Shown: piece by piece, positions 55,889 through 64,000 of the stretch
How positions within the stretch are numbered: position 1 is the first letter of the stretch
Layout of the letters: each line of letters opens with the position of its first letter
NCBI RefSeq assembly: GCF_005280195.1
Contig: NZ_SZPR01000008.1
Coordinates: forward strand, 345,346 to 409,345
Length of the DNA: 64,000 bases
Direction: 5' to 3'
DNA from: Streptomyces galbus
GTDB taxonomy: Bacteria; Actinomycetota; Actinomycetes; Streptomycetales; Streptomycetaceae
Position numbers and translations under genes: made by a program
Notes under the pieces: generated by a model
Databases searched by the model: none
What the model saw: only the letters and a program-made list of their open reading frames with translations
Told to the model about the DNA's origin: nothing

Positions 55889-57592
55889 ATGCGGCTGCGC
55901 GCACTGCTGGACACCGACGCGCTCGGGCTGCGGCTGCTCGGCGGCGAGGACGAGCTGGACCGCACCGTGCGCGGGGTGATGACCACCGACCTGCGCGACC
56001 CCAGCCGCTACCTCTCCGGCGGCGAACTGGTCCTCACCGGTCTGGCCTGGCGGCGCGACGCCGCCGACTCCGAGCCGTTCGTACGGATCCTGGCGCACGC
56101 CGGGGTGGCCGCGCTGGCGGCCGGCGAGGCCGAGCTGGGCGACGTGCCCGACGACCTGGTCGCCGCCTGCGTCAAGCACCGCCTGCCGCTGTTCGCGGTG
56201 CACGAGTCGGTGGCCTTCGCCACGATCACCGAGCACGTCGTGCGCCAGGTGAGCGGCGAGCGCGCCGGGGACCTGGCGGCGGTCGTCGACCGGCACCGGC
56301 GCATGATGACCTCCGGCCCCGCGGGCGGCGGCCCCGACGTGGTCCTGGACCTGCTCGGCTCCGACCTGGACCTGCGCGCCTGGGTGCTCTCCCCCACCGG
56401 GCGGCTCATCGCCGGCCCCAAGGCGGCGGGCGCGACGCTGCCGGCCGACCTGGGCGCGGCGCTCGCGGCCGAGCACCTGGCCGCGGTGCGCGCGGGCCGG
56501 CGCGCCCCGTCCCGGGTGACGCTCGGCGCGCAGACCTACTCGCTGTTCCCGGTGCGCGCCGGCGGCCGCGGCCCGCAGGCCGCGCGGGACGTGCGCGAGA
56601 CGGTCCTGTCGGACTGGCTGCTGGCCGTGGAGGCGGATGCCGGGGACTGGCCCGAGGAGCGCCTGGACCTGCTGCACGGCGTCGCCCAGCTCATCGCCGT
56701 CGAGCGCGACCGCCGGGACGCGGCCCGCACGGTGCGCCGCCGGCTGGCCCAGGAGGTCCTGGAGCTGGTGCAGACGGGCGCCGCACCGGCCGAGATCGCG
56801 GCCCGCCTGCGGGTCGCCGCCCCGGTGCTGCTGCCCGGCCTCGGCGCCGCCCCGCACTGGCAGGTGGTGGTCGCGCGCGTCGAGTGGGACGGCGCCGGCC
56901 TCGACGGCGGCACGGCGGCGCAGGCGCTGCTGGAGGAGGTCCTCGCCGACGCCACGGGTGCCACCGGCGCCGGTGGCCCCGCCTCCTCGCCCGGCGCGGA
57001 GCCCGCCGACCGCATCGCCGTCGCCCACACCGGCGAGGAGGCCGTCGCCCTGGTGCCGCTGCCCGCGGTGGCCGGCGAGCACGACGGCTCGGAGACCGGC
57101 GTCCAGGCCGACGCCCTGCTGGCCGCCGTCCGCGACCCGCTGGCGGCCGGGCTCGACGGCGACGGCCGGGTCACCCTCGGCGTGAGCGCGGCCGTGCTCT
57201 CGGCCGAGGGACTGCGCGGGGCGCTGGAGGAGGCCCGGCACGCCCGCCGGGTCGCGGCCGCCCGCCCCGGCCCGGTCTGCGCCGCCGGCCACCAGGAGCT
57301 GGCCTCGCACGTCCTGCTGCTGCCGTTCGTCCCCGACGACGTGCGCCGCGCCTTCACCGCCCGCCTGCTCGACCCGCTGCGCGACTACGACCGCCGCCAC
57401 CGCGCCGAGCTGATCCCCACGCTGGAGGCGTTCCTCGACTGCGACGGCTCCTGGACCCGCTGCGCCACCCGTCTCCACCTGCACGTCAACACGCTGCGCT
57501 ACCGGGTCGGGCGAATCGAGCAGTTGACGGGCCGTGACCTCTCGCGCCTCGAGGACAAGCTGGACTTCTTCCTGGCGCTGCGGATGAGCTGA
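55889..57592 (+). CDS. pucR: PucR-family purine catabolism regulator
   Basis: 567 aa. N-terminal PucR domain (1-125, with DLRDPSRYLSGGELVLTGLAWR), middle GGDEF-like region, and C-terminal HTH_30 (about 500-567, with LHLHVNTLRYRVGRIEQLTGRDL). It probably senses a purine or allantoin-type ligand and controls the divergent xanthine dehydrogenase operon, perhaps other purine genes here. No strong ribosome site before ATG 55889; GGCGGCGACGAG precedes it. Confidence 0.93.
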   Translation: MRLRALLDTDALGLRLLGGEDELDRTVRGVMTTDLRDPSRYLSGGELVLTGLAWRRDAADSEPFVRILAHAGVAALAAGEAELGDVPDDLVAACVKHRLPLFAVHESVAFATITEHVVRQVSGERAGDLAAVVDRHRRMMTSGPAGGGPDVVLDLLGSDLDLRAWVLSPTGRLIAGPKAAGATLPADLGAALAAEHLAAVRAGRRAPSRVTLGAQTYSLFPVRAGGRGPQAARDVRETVLSDWLLAVEADAGDWPEERLDLLHGVAQLIAVERDRRDAARTVRRRLAQEVLELVQTGAAPAEIAARLRVAAPVLLPGLGAAPHWQVVVARVEWDGAGLDGGTAAQALLEEVLADATGATGAGGPASSPGAEPADRIAVAHTGEEAVALVPLPAVAGEHDGSETGVQADALLAAVRDPLAAGLDGDGRVTLGVSAAVLSAEGLRGALEEARHARRVAAARPGPVCAAGHQELASHVLLLPFVPDDVRRAFTARLLDPLRDYDRRHRAELIPTLEAFLDCDGSWTRCATRLHLHVNTLRYRVGRIEQLTGRDLSRLEDKLDFFLALRMS

Positions 57593-57759
57593 CGCCGCCC
57601 GCGCCTTCCCGCCACCGCGGAGTCCCACGACTTTGTGAAATCCTTCACCCGCCCCCTTGGCCCGGCCCGGTGATCCGTGCTGAGATGCGGCCACCCACTC
57701 ATGAGCTCCACGGGTGCCGGCGCACGACAAGGCTTGGACACGGCCTACGGGAGGGCAAC

Positions 57760-58548
57760 GTGGCGCAACCCGCCATGTCCGGTACGGGATCAGGTACGGC
57801 AGGCACCGCCGGGGACGATCCGCTCCAGACCGCGGTGTGGCGGCTGCGCTCGCGGGCCTGCTGGGCCGACGCGGCGGCCCTGCTCCCCGCCGACACCGCC
57901 GCGACCGCCCTGCAGCGGGCGTCCCTGCTGGTCGAACGGTGCCTGTACACCGAGCACGGCTGGGAGGAGGCCGAGGACGCCCTGCGCACCGCCGAGGCCC
58001 TCACCCACACCGACGACGAGCGCGGCGCCGCCGCCTGCGAACGCGGGTACCTGGCCTACGCCGCCACCCTGCACGGCGTGCGCGACCGCGCCGACGAGGC
58101 CCGCGCCGCCCTGGGCCGCGCCGCCGCGCTGATCCCTCCGGGCGCCGCCGCGCGGGCCCTGCTGGACTTCCGGCGCGGCCTGGTCGCCCAGAACGTCGCC
58201 GAGGCCCCCCAGGCGGCCCGGGCAGCCTTCCGCCGCGCCCACGCCGGCGCGACCGCCCACGGCGACCTGCTCCTGCTCTCCTTCACCTGGCGCCACCTGG
58301 CGGGCCTGGCCCTGCGCGAGGGGGAACTGGCCGAGGCCCGGCACGGCTTCACCGAGTCCCTGCGCATCCGCGAGGAACTGGGCTACCTGGTCGGCACCGC
58401 CCCGGCCCTGGTCTCCCTCGCGGACGCCGAGACAGAACCCCAGGCCTCCCGCCTCCGCGAGGAGGCCCGCCGCCTGTTCCGCCTCCTGGGAGGCGTCCCG
58501 ACCTGGCTGGCAGCCCAACTGGCCCCGCCGGGGGCGGCGACGGCTTAG
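57760..58548 (+). CDS. TPR-like protein, 262 aa
   Basis: Ala/Arg-rich helical protein with repeated amphipathic helices (about 35 residues apart) typical of TPR arrays, from residue 25 to the end. I chose GTG 57760 with GGGAGGG upstream; the frame is open to 57670. It lies 167 bp after pucR on the same strand. It may be an adapter; no partner is evident. Confidence 0.75.
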   Translation: MAQPAMSGTGSGTAGTAGDDPLQTAVWRLRSRACWADAAALLPADTAATALQRASLLVERCLYTEHGWEEAEDALRTAEALTHTDDERGAAACERGYLAYAATLHGVRDRADEARAALGRAAALIPPGAAARALLDFRRGLVAQNVAEAPQAARAAFRRAHAGATAHGDLLLLSFTWRHLAGLALREGELAEARHGFTESLRIREELGYLVGTAPALVSLADAETEPQASRLREEARRLFRLLGGVPTWLAAQLAPPGAATA

Positions 58549-58606
58549 CGGACGGCCGGGCGGGGGGCCGGATGTCCAGCGGTCTCTCGGGTGGTGGCGT
58601 GGGCGT

Positions 58607-58912
58607 CTACCAGTAGGTACGGGTGATCACGTCAGGCAGGTGCCCCTGCCGTTCCCGTTCCTGGAAGATCGCCGAAGCCGTGATCAGGAAAGCACGGCGG
58701 ACTTTCGGGTCCGGGTCGGGATGTTCCACATCTCCGATGTTCTTGTCGAGGAGCATGTCACCGAGGGGTATCCCCTGGGGTGTACAGGGGCGGGCGACTG
58801 ACCCGTCCGCGGTGATCACGATGTTTCCGGTGATGCCGTCCGCGGTTTCCCAGGCGTAGACGGATCCCGCTTCCAGAAGATGAGTCTTCCTGCACGTCAG
58901 TGATGCCGTCAC
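58607..58912 (-). CDS. Small hypothetical protein, 101 aa (lower GC)
   Basis: Not recognised. Codon third positions are noticeably less GC-rich than in the neighbours (many A/T-ending codons), suggesting recent transfer. The protein is soluble with a Trp at the C-terminus (TYW). GTG 58912 has AGGA about 8 nt upstream. It follows a DUF6461 gene by 40 bp, possibly a transferred two-gene pair. Confidence 0.6.
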   Translation of the reverse strand: MTASLTCRKTHLLEAGSVYAWETADGITGNIVITADGSVARPCTPQGIPLGDMLLDKNIGDVEHPDPDPKVRRAFLITASAIFQERERQGHLPDVITRTYW

Positions 58913-58952
58913 GGAAGTAGTCCTACCGACAGCCCCGGGGGGGGGAGCGTTG

Positions 58953-59594
58953 TCAGGCGGTGAGTGGCGGCTGGGGTGGGACCGGGCCCTCGCCCGCGTA
59001 GGTGTCGCCTCGTGGCGTCGACGGCGCGTCGTCCTCGGCGAGCGTCAGCGTGGGCCAGGGGCCGGTGAGGGCGTCGTCGTCCAGAGCGATGCCGAGGTGG
59101 CCGAGGAGCAGGGCCACCACCGGTGCCAGCCCGGCGTCCTCGCCCTCGTGCGCGGCGAGCGCCGCTTCCACCCGGTCCCACCAGGACGCCGTCCGCTCGG
59201 GCCGGGTGTGCTCCATGCCCGGCTCGAAGTTCTCGACGCACTCGCCGTCGCGCCAGTACTGGAACACCTCGAGTCCGTCGGTGCTCAGCACGCTGTACGT
59301 CTCGGTGCCGCGGGACAGGTGTGCCAGCGCTTCGGTCCAGGATCCGACGGCGCCGTCCTCCTCGACGCAGAACGTCCAGTCGCCGAGCCGGCCGGCCCGG
59401 AGCAGGGAGACAGCCCCGTCATGGGAGTCGTCCGCAAGGAGCTGCGAGGCCCCGTCCGCGTCGAGCGGACGCGCCTGGCGGGGATCGGCTCCGTACCGGG
59501 CGAACACCTCCTCGGGGTCCACCCCCCGGGTGAAGGTGACACACATCCCGGCCGTCGCCCAGGTGAGCGATCGCACATCCGTGCCTGCAGCCAT
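58953..59594 (-). CDS. DUF6461-like protein
   Basis: 213 aa. N-terminal WATAGMCVTFTRGVDPEEVFARYG is typical of DUF6461, followed by DWTFCVEEDGAVGS and SVLSTDGLEVFQYW. Function unknown; the family is common in Streptomyces and is sometimes found near toxin-like genes. ATG 59594 follows AGGCAGGA. Confidence 0.8.
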   Translation of the reverse strand: MAAGTDVRSLTWATAGMCVTFTRGVDPEEVFARYGADPRQARPLDADGASQLLADDSHDGAVSLLRAGRLGDWTFCVEEDGAVGSWTEALAHLSRGTETYSVLSTDGLEVFQYWRDGECVENFEPGMEHTRPERTASWWDRVEAALAAHEGEDAGLAPVVALLLGHLGIALDDDALTGPWPTLTLAEDDAPSTPRGDTYAGEGPVPPQPPLTA

Positions 59595-59730
59595 GTCCTG
59601 CCTCCGTGGCTCACGGGACGCCCGGTGATGGTGACCGGTTCACGTCCTTGATCGTCCTGTCGGTCATCCTGCCAGCGGGGACTGACAACCCAGCAGCGGG
59701 TCACCGGCCTCGGGGAAGGTGGCGCGCGAA

Positions 59731-59846
59731 ATCCAGCCCGTCCGGCGGGACTCGTCGGCGAGCGCCCGGTGCATCCAGCCCGTCCGGCGTTTGAGGACGA
59801 GGCCCCTCCAGGGCCGAAGCGGGGGTCCGGGGGCGGCAGCCCCCGG
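59731..59846. repeat. Streptomyces-type interspersed repeat with hairpin
   Basis: ATCCAGCCCGTCCGGCG occurs twice (59731-59747 and 59773-59789), followed by TTTGAGGACGAGGC and a CCGGGGG/CCCCCGG hairpin (59827-59846). I recognise the unit as a multicopy intergenic element of streptomycetes. It may terminate the FadR transcript. Confidence 0.6.
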
Positions 59847-59884
59847 CAACGGCGAGCGACCGACGCGACAACCCACCGCGGGAA

Positions 59885-60751
59885 TCAGACCGCCCCCGCG
59901 AAGTGCTCCCGCACCAACGCCCCGACCACCTCGAGATCCCGAACCACCAGCGCGTCCAGCAACGCGCCGTGCTCCGCCGCGTCAGCGATCAGCTCCGCCC
60001 GCTCGCGCCCACTGCGTCCCCCGGCCCCACCCACCAACGGCCATTGCGCCCGCCGGTGCAGATCCTCCGCGATCCGCACCAACTGCTCGTTGCCGGACAG
60101 CGCCAGCACCGCCCGGTGGAAGGCCCGGTCGGCCTCGGCGTACGACGCCCGGCACCCCGACGCCGCCGCCCGCACCGTCGCCTCCGCGAGCGGCCGCAGT
60201 TCGGCCCACCGCTCGGCCGGCACCGTCCGCGCGAGCCGCAGCATCACCGGCACCTCGACGAGCGCCCGCACCTCGGCCAGTTCGGCGAGCTCCCGCGCCC
60301 CGCGCCGGACCACGCGGAACCCCCGGTTGGGGACGACCTCCACGGCGCCTTCCAGGGCGAGTTGCTGCATCGCCTCGCGCACGGGTGTCGCGGACACTCC
60401 GAACCGCTCCCCGAGCGCCGGGGCGGAGTAGACCTCGCCGGGGGCGAGGTCACCGGTGACCAGCGCGGTGCGCAGCGCGTCGAGCACCTGCCCGCGCACG
60501 GAGGAGCGCTGCACGGCGGGCCGCGGGACGCCGGGCCGCGGCAGCGGCGTCTCGGAGTGGACGTGTTCCCCCCTGACGCCCGTACCACCGCCACCGCCCG
60601 TACCACCGGGCCCGTGGGCCCCGGCCGCACTTTCCACCGGCCGGCCCCGTCCGCCGCCGTCCGCGGCCCGCCCCTGCGCGGGAACCCGCGGCGCGCCCGC
60701 CGCGCCCTCAGGCACTCCCGTCCCCGGGGAGCCGTGCGTGCCCTGTGTCAC
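59885..60751 (-). CDS. GntR/FadR-family regulator (FCD domain)
   Basis: 288 aa. A low-complexity Gly/Pro/Ala tail (1-80) precedes the GntR HTH (about 85-145, with ALGERFGVSATPVREAMQQLALEGAVEV) and the FCD ligand domain (155-280, with ALVEVPVMLRLA and ADRAFHRAVLALSGNEQL). GTG 60751 follows AGGAGG. Divergent from the FhuF-like gene by 162 bp, which may be its target together with the iron regulator. Confidence 0.88.
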   Translation of the reverse strand: MTQGTHGSPGTGVPEGAAGAPRVPAQGRAADGGGRGRPVESAAGAHGPGGTGGGGGTGVRGEHVHSETPLPRPGVPRPAVQRSSVRGQVLDALRTALVTGDLAPGEVYSAPALGERFGVSATPVREAMQQLALEGAVEVVPNRGFRVVRRGARELAELAEVRALVEVPVMLRLARTVPAERWAELRPLAEATVRAAASGCRASYAEADRAFHRAVLALSGNEQLVRIAEDLHRRAQWPLVGGAGGRSGRERAELIADAAEHGALLDALVVRDLEVVGALVREHFAGAV

Positions 60752-60869
60752 GGGGTCCTCCTGCGGGCTCCGGGCTTGTCGGTACTCGGGGTCATTACGT
60801 CCGGTTGTTACTGGTCCGTCAAGCACCTTAGGCGCACCGGCCGCCACTTCCAATTGCGACCACTATTGC

Positions 60870-60888
60870 TAAGGTTAGGCTTACCTTT
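60870..60888. promoter_or_regulatory. Iron box (DmdR1/IdeR operator)
   Basis: TAAGGTTAGGCTTACCTTT matches 15 of 19 positions of the canonical TTAGGTTAGGCTAACCTAA. It lies 25 bp before the FhuF-like ATG and predicts iron-dependent repression. Confidence 0.75.
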
Positions 60889-60913
60889 GATCACGGAGAG
60901 ATCGGCGGTCCGC

Positions 60914-61789
60914 ATGCCCCTGTCCCCGCTCGCCCCGGCTCCCGCCCTGGCCCGCTCGGTGACCGCGGACGCCTACGCCCGCCTCACCGAGGTCTTCCCC
61001 ACCCTGAGCGTCACCGGGCTGGCCGCCGACCAGCCGGCCCCCCGGGGCGGCGGCTGGGTCGGGGCCGAGGAGCTGGCCGGCGGCGGAGCCGCCCTGGACG
61101 CCTTCCTGGCCTGGGACGACGCCCAGGTGCTGCGCGACTACGGCACCCGGGCCCGCCCGGACGTGGTGGCGAGCTTCGCCCTGCACCGTTACGCCTGGCC
61201 GGTGTGCCTGCTGATCACCGTGCCGTGGTTCCTGCACCGCCGGGTGCCCCGGCTGCCCGTGACGCACGTCTCGTACGACCGCACGGCCGGCGACATGCGC
61301 CTGGCGGTCCGGGAGCCGGAGTCCTTCGCGTGCCTGCCCGGCGACCCGGCGGCGGCGCTGCCCGGCGCCCGGGTGGTAGCGGACGAGGAGGCGCTGCGGG
61401 CCGAGGTGCGCGCGGCGGTCGCCGAGCACCACGAGCCGCTGCTCGCCGGCTTCGGCCCGCGCATGCGCCGCCGCGGGCGGGCCCTGTGGGGCATGGTGAC
61501 CGACGAGGTCGTCGAGGGACTCTGGTACGTCGCCCACCTGTTCGGCGACGGCGAGCAGGAGCGGGCCCGCCGGGAGCTGGAGCTGCTGCTGCCGGGCGCC
61601 ACCCGGCCCTACGTCGGCTCGGCCGCCTTCCGCGAGCTGACCGGACCCGACGGCGAGGCGCTGCCCACCCGCGACCGGGCGAGCTGCTGCATGTTCTACA
61701 CCGTGCGCCCGCAGGACACCTGCGCCACCTGCCCGCGCACCTGCGACGCCGACCGTGTCTCCAAGCTCGTCGCGTCCGCCGCGAGTTGA
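60914..61789 (+). CDS. FhuF-like ferric siderophore reductase
   Basis: 291 aa. The C-terminus has CC-x10-C-x2-C (Cys258, 259, 270, 273), the unusual FhuF 2Fe-2S ligand set, plus an extra Cys277. It reduces Fe(III) from siderophores in the cytosol or at the membrane. No close ribosome site; GGAG lies 15 nt upstream of ATG 60914. An iron box overlaps its promoter, so expression should rise under iron limitation. Confidence 0.87.
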   Translation: MPLSPLAPAPALARSVTADAYARLTEVFPTLSVTGLAADQPAPRGGGWVGAEELAGGGAALDAFLAWDDAQVLRDYGTRARPDVVASFALHRYAWPVCLLITVPWFLHRRVPRLPVTHVSYDRTAGDMRLAVREPESFACLPGDPAAALPGARVVADEEALRAEVRAAVAEHHEPLLAGFGPRMRRRGRALWGMVTDEVVEGLWYVAHLFGDGEQERARRELELLLPGATRPYVGSAAFRELTGPDGEALPTRDRASCCMFYTVRPQDTCATCPRTCDADRVSKLVASAAS

Positions 61790-62104
61790 CCGGGCATCAG
61801 GAGCCACCCCGGGCCGGAGCACCGCCCCGCCTCCCGTAAGATCATCCACGCACGGGACTCCCGCACGGTCACGGGAAGGGCACACTTTCCTCACGCGCCG
61901 CAGGAACTTTCCGTGGCACCACCCGTACGGGTAGTCTTATTCGAACTCAACTCCCGCCCCTCAAGCGGCAGTTCGAGCAGAACGTCGCCCTGGGCATCCC
62001 CTTGCACCTCCTTGGCGGCCTCTTGCCCCGAAACCCCCTGAGGGCCGGTTCGATTGGGTCACTATGGCGGGCGTTACGCCCTATCCCAAGGCAAGGGACC
62101 CCAG
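61790..62104. other. 315-bp gap between the FhuF-like and DUF2637 genes
   Basis: It holds palindrome ACCCGTACGGGT (61921-61932) and GGGCGT-T-ACGCCC (62069-62081) 23 bp before the DUF2637 ATG, both candidate operators. Also TTTCCT/AGGAA arms near 61886-61906. No RNA gene found. Confidence 0.5.
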
Positions 62105-63142
62105 ATGAGATTGACCGACATATCGCTGAACTGGCTGCTTCCGGGCGCCGTTCTGCTCCTGGGCATGCTGGCGGCGGTGGCGGTGCTCAGGCGCGGCAAG
62201 AACCCCGCGGGGAAGGACGCGAGCGCAGACGACTCGTGGGAGCGCCTCGAGGAGCGCCGCCGGCGCAAGGAGGCCATCTACGGCACCGCCTCCTACGCCC
62301 TGCTCTTCTGCTGCGCCGCGGTCGCGGCCGCGCTGTCCTTCAAGGGCCTGGTCGGGTTCGGCGAGCAGAACCTGGGCCTGACGGGCGGCTGGCAGTACCT
62401 CGTCCCCTTCGGTCTGGACGGGGCGGCCATGTTCTGCTCGGTCCTCGCGGTGCGGGAGGCCAGCCACGGTGACGCGGCGCTGGGCTCGCGCATACTCGTG
62501 TGGACGTTCGCGGGCGCCGCGGCCTGGTTCAACTGGGTGCACGCGCCCCGGGGCCTCGGCCACGACGGCGCGCCGCACTTCTTCGCGGGCATGTCCCTGT
62601 CCGCGGCGGTGCTGTTCGACCGCGCGCTGAAGCAGACCCGCCGGGCCGCCCTGCGCGAGCAGGGTCTGGTGCCGCGTCCGCTGCCGCAGATCCGGGTGGT
62701 CCGCTGGCTGCGCGCCCCGCGCGAGACCTACAAGGCGTGGTCGCTGATGCTGCTGGAGAACGTGCGCACGCTGGACGAGGCCGTGGACGAGGTGCGCGAG
62801 GACAAGCGGGAGAAGGAGCAGTCCCGGATGCGCCGCCGCGAGCAGCAGCGCATGGAGCGGGCCCAGCTCAAGGCGCTCAGCCGCGGCCACCGCGGTCTGC
62901 CGGGCCGCAGCGGGCGCCAGGTGGAGATCCCCGCCGTGGAGCGGGGTGCGGAGCGGGTCCCCGCGGAGCCTGCCATATCGGCGGAACAGCTTCCCGTGCG
63001 CGCCCGTCCCTCGCTCCAGCCGGTCCGCAAGGGCTCCGACCCGATCACCGTCGACCTCACCGCGGAGGACGACACAATGGCCCTGCCGCGCCTGGACTCC
63101 CTGGAGCGCAAGCTCAAGGACCTGGAGCAGCAGTTCGGCTGA
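62105..63142 (+). CDS. DUF2637 membrane protein
   Basis: 345 aa. N-terminal helix (9-28), then a four-helix DUF2637 region (about 57-180, with ALSFKGLVGFGEQNLGL and WFNWVHAPRG), and a long charged C-terminal tail with a Lys/Arg/Glu-rich segment (230-270). DUF2637 proteins are related to Spd transfer-associated proteins of conjugative elements, but chromosomal copies like this are conserved and of unknown role. No transfer genes are nearby. Confidence 0.85.
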   Translation: MRLTDISLNWLLPGAVLLLGMLAAVAVLRRGKNPAGKDASADDSWERLEERRRRKEAIYGTASYALLFCCAAVAAALSFKGLVGFGEQNLGLTGGWQYLVPFGLDGAAMFCSVLAVREASHGDAALGSRILVWTFAGAAAWFNWVHAPRGLGHDGAPHFFAGMSLSAAVLFDRALKQTRRAALREQGLVPRPLPQIRVVRWLRAPRETYKAWSLMLLENVRTLDEAVDEVREDKREKEQSRMRRREQQRMERAQLKALSRGHRGLPGRSGRQVEIPAVERGAERVPAEPAISAEQLPVRARPSLQPVRKGSDPITVDLTAEDDTMALPRLDSLERKLKDLEQQFG

Positions 63143-63187
63143 CCGGGCCCTTCGCTCCGGGGGAACGGTGACGGAGCACGGCACATG

Positions 63188-63229
63188 ACGGGACGGGGCG
63201 CGGCCGATGCGGGCCGCGCCCCGTCCCGT
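63188..63229. terminator. Strong bidirectional terminator
   Basis: Perfect 18-bp stem (63188-63205 with 63212-63229) and 6-nt loop between convergent genes. The longest perfect stem in the window. Confidence 0.85.
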
Positions 63230-63258
63230 TGCCGTACGTCGCGGCCCGCGGACCGGCG

Positions 63259-63807
63259 TCAGGCGGCCTGCGCGCCCAGTTCGAACCAGACGGCCTTGCC
63301 GACGCCGTGCGCGTGGACCCCCCACGCGTCGGCGAGTGACTGCACGAGCATCAGCCCTCTGCCGTTCGTGCCGTCGTCGGCGACCGGCACCCGCGGGCAC
63401 GGCCTGCGGGCCACGAAGTCCCGCACCTCGACGCGCAGTCGGTCCGGTGCGACGGTGGCGGTGAGGACCGCGTCGTCGTCGGTGTGGACGAGTGCGTTGG
63501 TGACGAGTTCACTGGTGAGCAGTTCCGCGATCGCCGACTGCTCCGGGCCGCCCCAGGGGCGCAGGAGTTCCCGCAGGGCGCGCCGCGCCTCGGGCACCGC
63601 CCGCAGGTCCGCCCTGCCGAGCCGGCGCCGCAGCCGGTGGTGGCGGTGCTCCGTGCCCTCCGTGCGACCGATGCCTTCGTCCTCCTGCCCCGTCCGAGTT
63701 GCCGTCGGCGTGTCCGCGATCGCCGTGGAACCGCTTCTTCGTGCCTGCCTCTTCATGACCCCCGCCCGTGCGCCGATGTCGGTTCCCCTCAGCTCGAACA
63801 CGTTCAC
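63259..63807 (-). CDS. Anti-sigma-factor-like ATPase (HATPase_c_2)
   Basis: 182 aa GHKL-fold serine kinase of the RsbW/SpoIIAB type common in Streptomyces. N-box ELVTNALVHT, ATP-lid DDGTNGRGLMLVQSLADAWG. The N-terminus is Arg-rich and likely disordered. I chose GTG 63807 because AAGGAT lies 5-6 nt upstream; ATG 63756 and the open frame to 63963 are alternatives. It may bind a sigma factor or an anti-anti-sigma partner encoded elsewhere. Confidence 0.8.
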   Translation of the reverse strand: MNVFELRGTDIGARAGVMKRQARRSGSTAIADTPTATRTGQEDEGIGRTEGTEHRHHRLRRRLGRADLRAVPEARRALRELLRPWGGPEQSAIAELLTSELVTNALVHTDDDAVLTATVAPDRLRVEVRDFVARRPCPRVPVADDGTNGRGLMLVQSLADAWGVHAHGVGKAVWFELGAQAA

Positions 63808-64000
63808 GGGGATCCTTGCCCGACCGGACCGGGGCCAGTCATCCGGCCCGCGCGACACCCGGGTGTTCGGCCACGATCCGGGCACCGGGTGCCGCGGCCC
63901 GGAGCCGCCGGCCCGCCCGTTCGGGCACGAGCGGCCCCCCGCACGGCGTCCCGACGTGGTCATGCGACCCGGATGGGGCCGGTCGTCGGCGTGGTACGCG

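Noticed and set aside
62040..62075. GGTTCGATT, like a tRNA T-loop
   Set aside because: No cloverleaf, acceptor stem or anticodon could be built around it.
62105..63142. Conjugative-element gene from Spd relatives
   Set aside because: No replication, integrase, TraB/FtsK or att sites nearby; DUF2637 occurs in chromosomal genes.

Overview
The window is high-GC actinobacterial chromosome. Very high G+C, GTG and ATG starts with GGAGG-type ribosome sites, LuxR/LAL, PucR, DUF574, DUF2637 and DUF3040 families and a rare TTA codon all point to Streptomyces. From memory, the gcl, glxR and hydroxypyruvate isomerase neighbourhood resembles the purine/allantoin region of S. coelicolor; I could not check this. 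I see no rRNA, tRNA, CRISPR array, insertion sequence or prophage.

Layout. 1-4.9 kb: accessory genes (HxlR regulator with DHA2 exporter, NmrA-like reductase, AraC regulator). 4.9-15.5 kb: purine and glyoxylate block. It holds an NCS2 permease, an 8-oxoguanine/guanine deaminase-like enzyme, uricase, HIU hydrolase and OHCU decarboxylase on the minus strand, hydroxypyruvate isomerase and tartronate semialdehyde reductase on the plus strand, and glyoxylate carboligase on the minus strand. 15.7-34.9 kb: mixed genes, including a zinc-ribbon/Mrr-like protein, an AlkZ-like DNA glycosylase, two LuxR regulators, two acyl-CoA synthetases, CorA, redox enzymes, a SufR-like regulator, a DedA protein and a pyruvyl-transferase-like protein. 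34.9-48.3 kb: glycan cluster. Eleven minus-strand genes, all but one pair overlapping by 1-4 nt, encode heptose precursor enzymes (GmhA, HldE, GmhB), seven glycosyltransferases (two of GT9 type) and a carbamoyltransferase. A UDP-glucuronate decarboxylase lies upstream and a secreted polysaccharide deacetylase diverges from it. 48.8-57.6 kb: XdhC, an AzgA-type permease and a three-subunit xanthine dehydrogenase, with PucR divergent. 57.7-64 kb: TPR protein, a lower-GC small gene, DUF6461, a FadR-like regulator, an iron-boxed FhuF-like reductase, DUF2637 and an anti-sigma-type kinase.

How it works together. The permeases import purines. Xanthine dehydrogenase and the deaminase feed urate. Uricase, HIU hydrolase and OHCU decarboxylase give S-allantoin. 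Glyoxylate released further down (those enzymes are not here) is condensed by Gcl and reduced by GlxR to glycerate, with Hyi alongside. The hyi and gcl promoters share a 20-bp operator, each with a weaker second copy exactly 21 bp upstream, which suggests one regulator for both.

The least explained system is the glycan cluster. It is an almost fully translation-coupled ADP-heptose pathway and glycosyltransferase set in an organism without LPS, lacking the HldD epimerase and carrying carbamoylation and UDP-xylose functions. Its secreted deacetylase neighbour looks leaderless and bldA (TTA) dependent.
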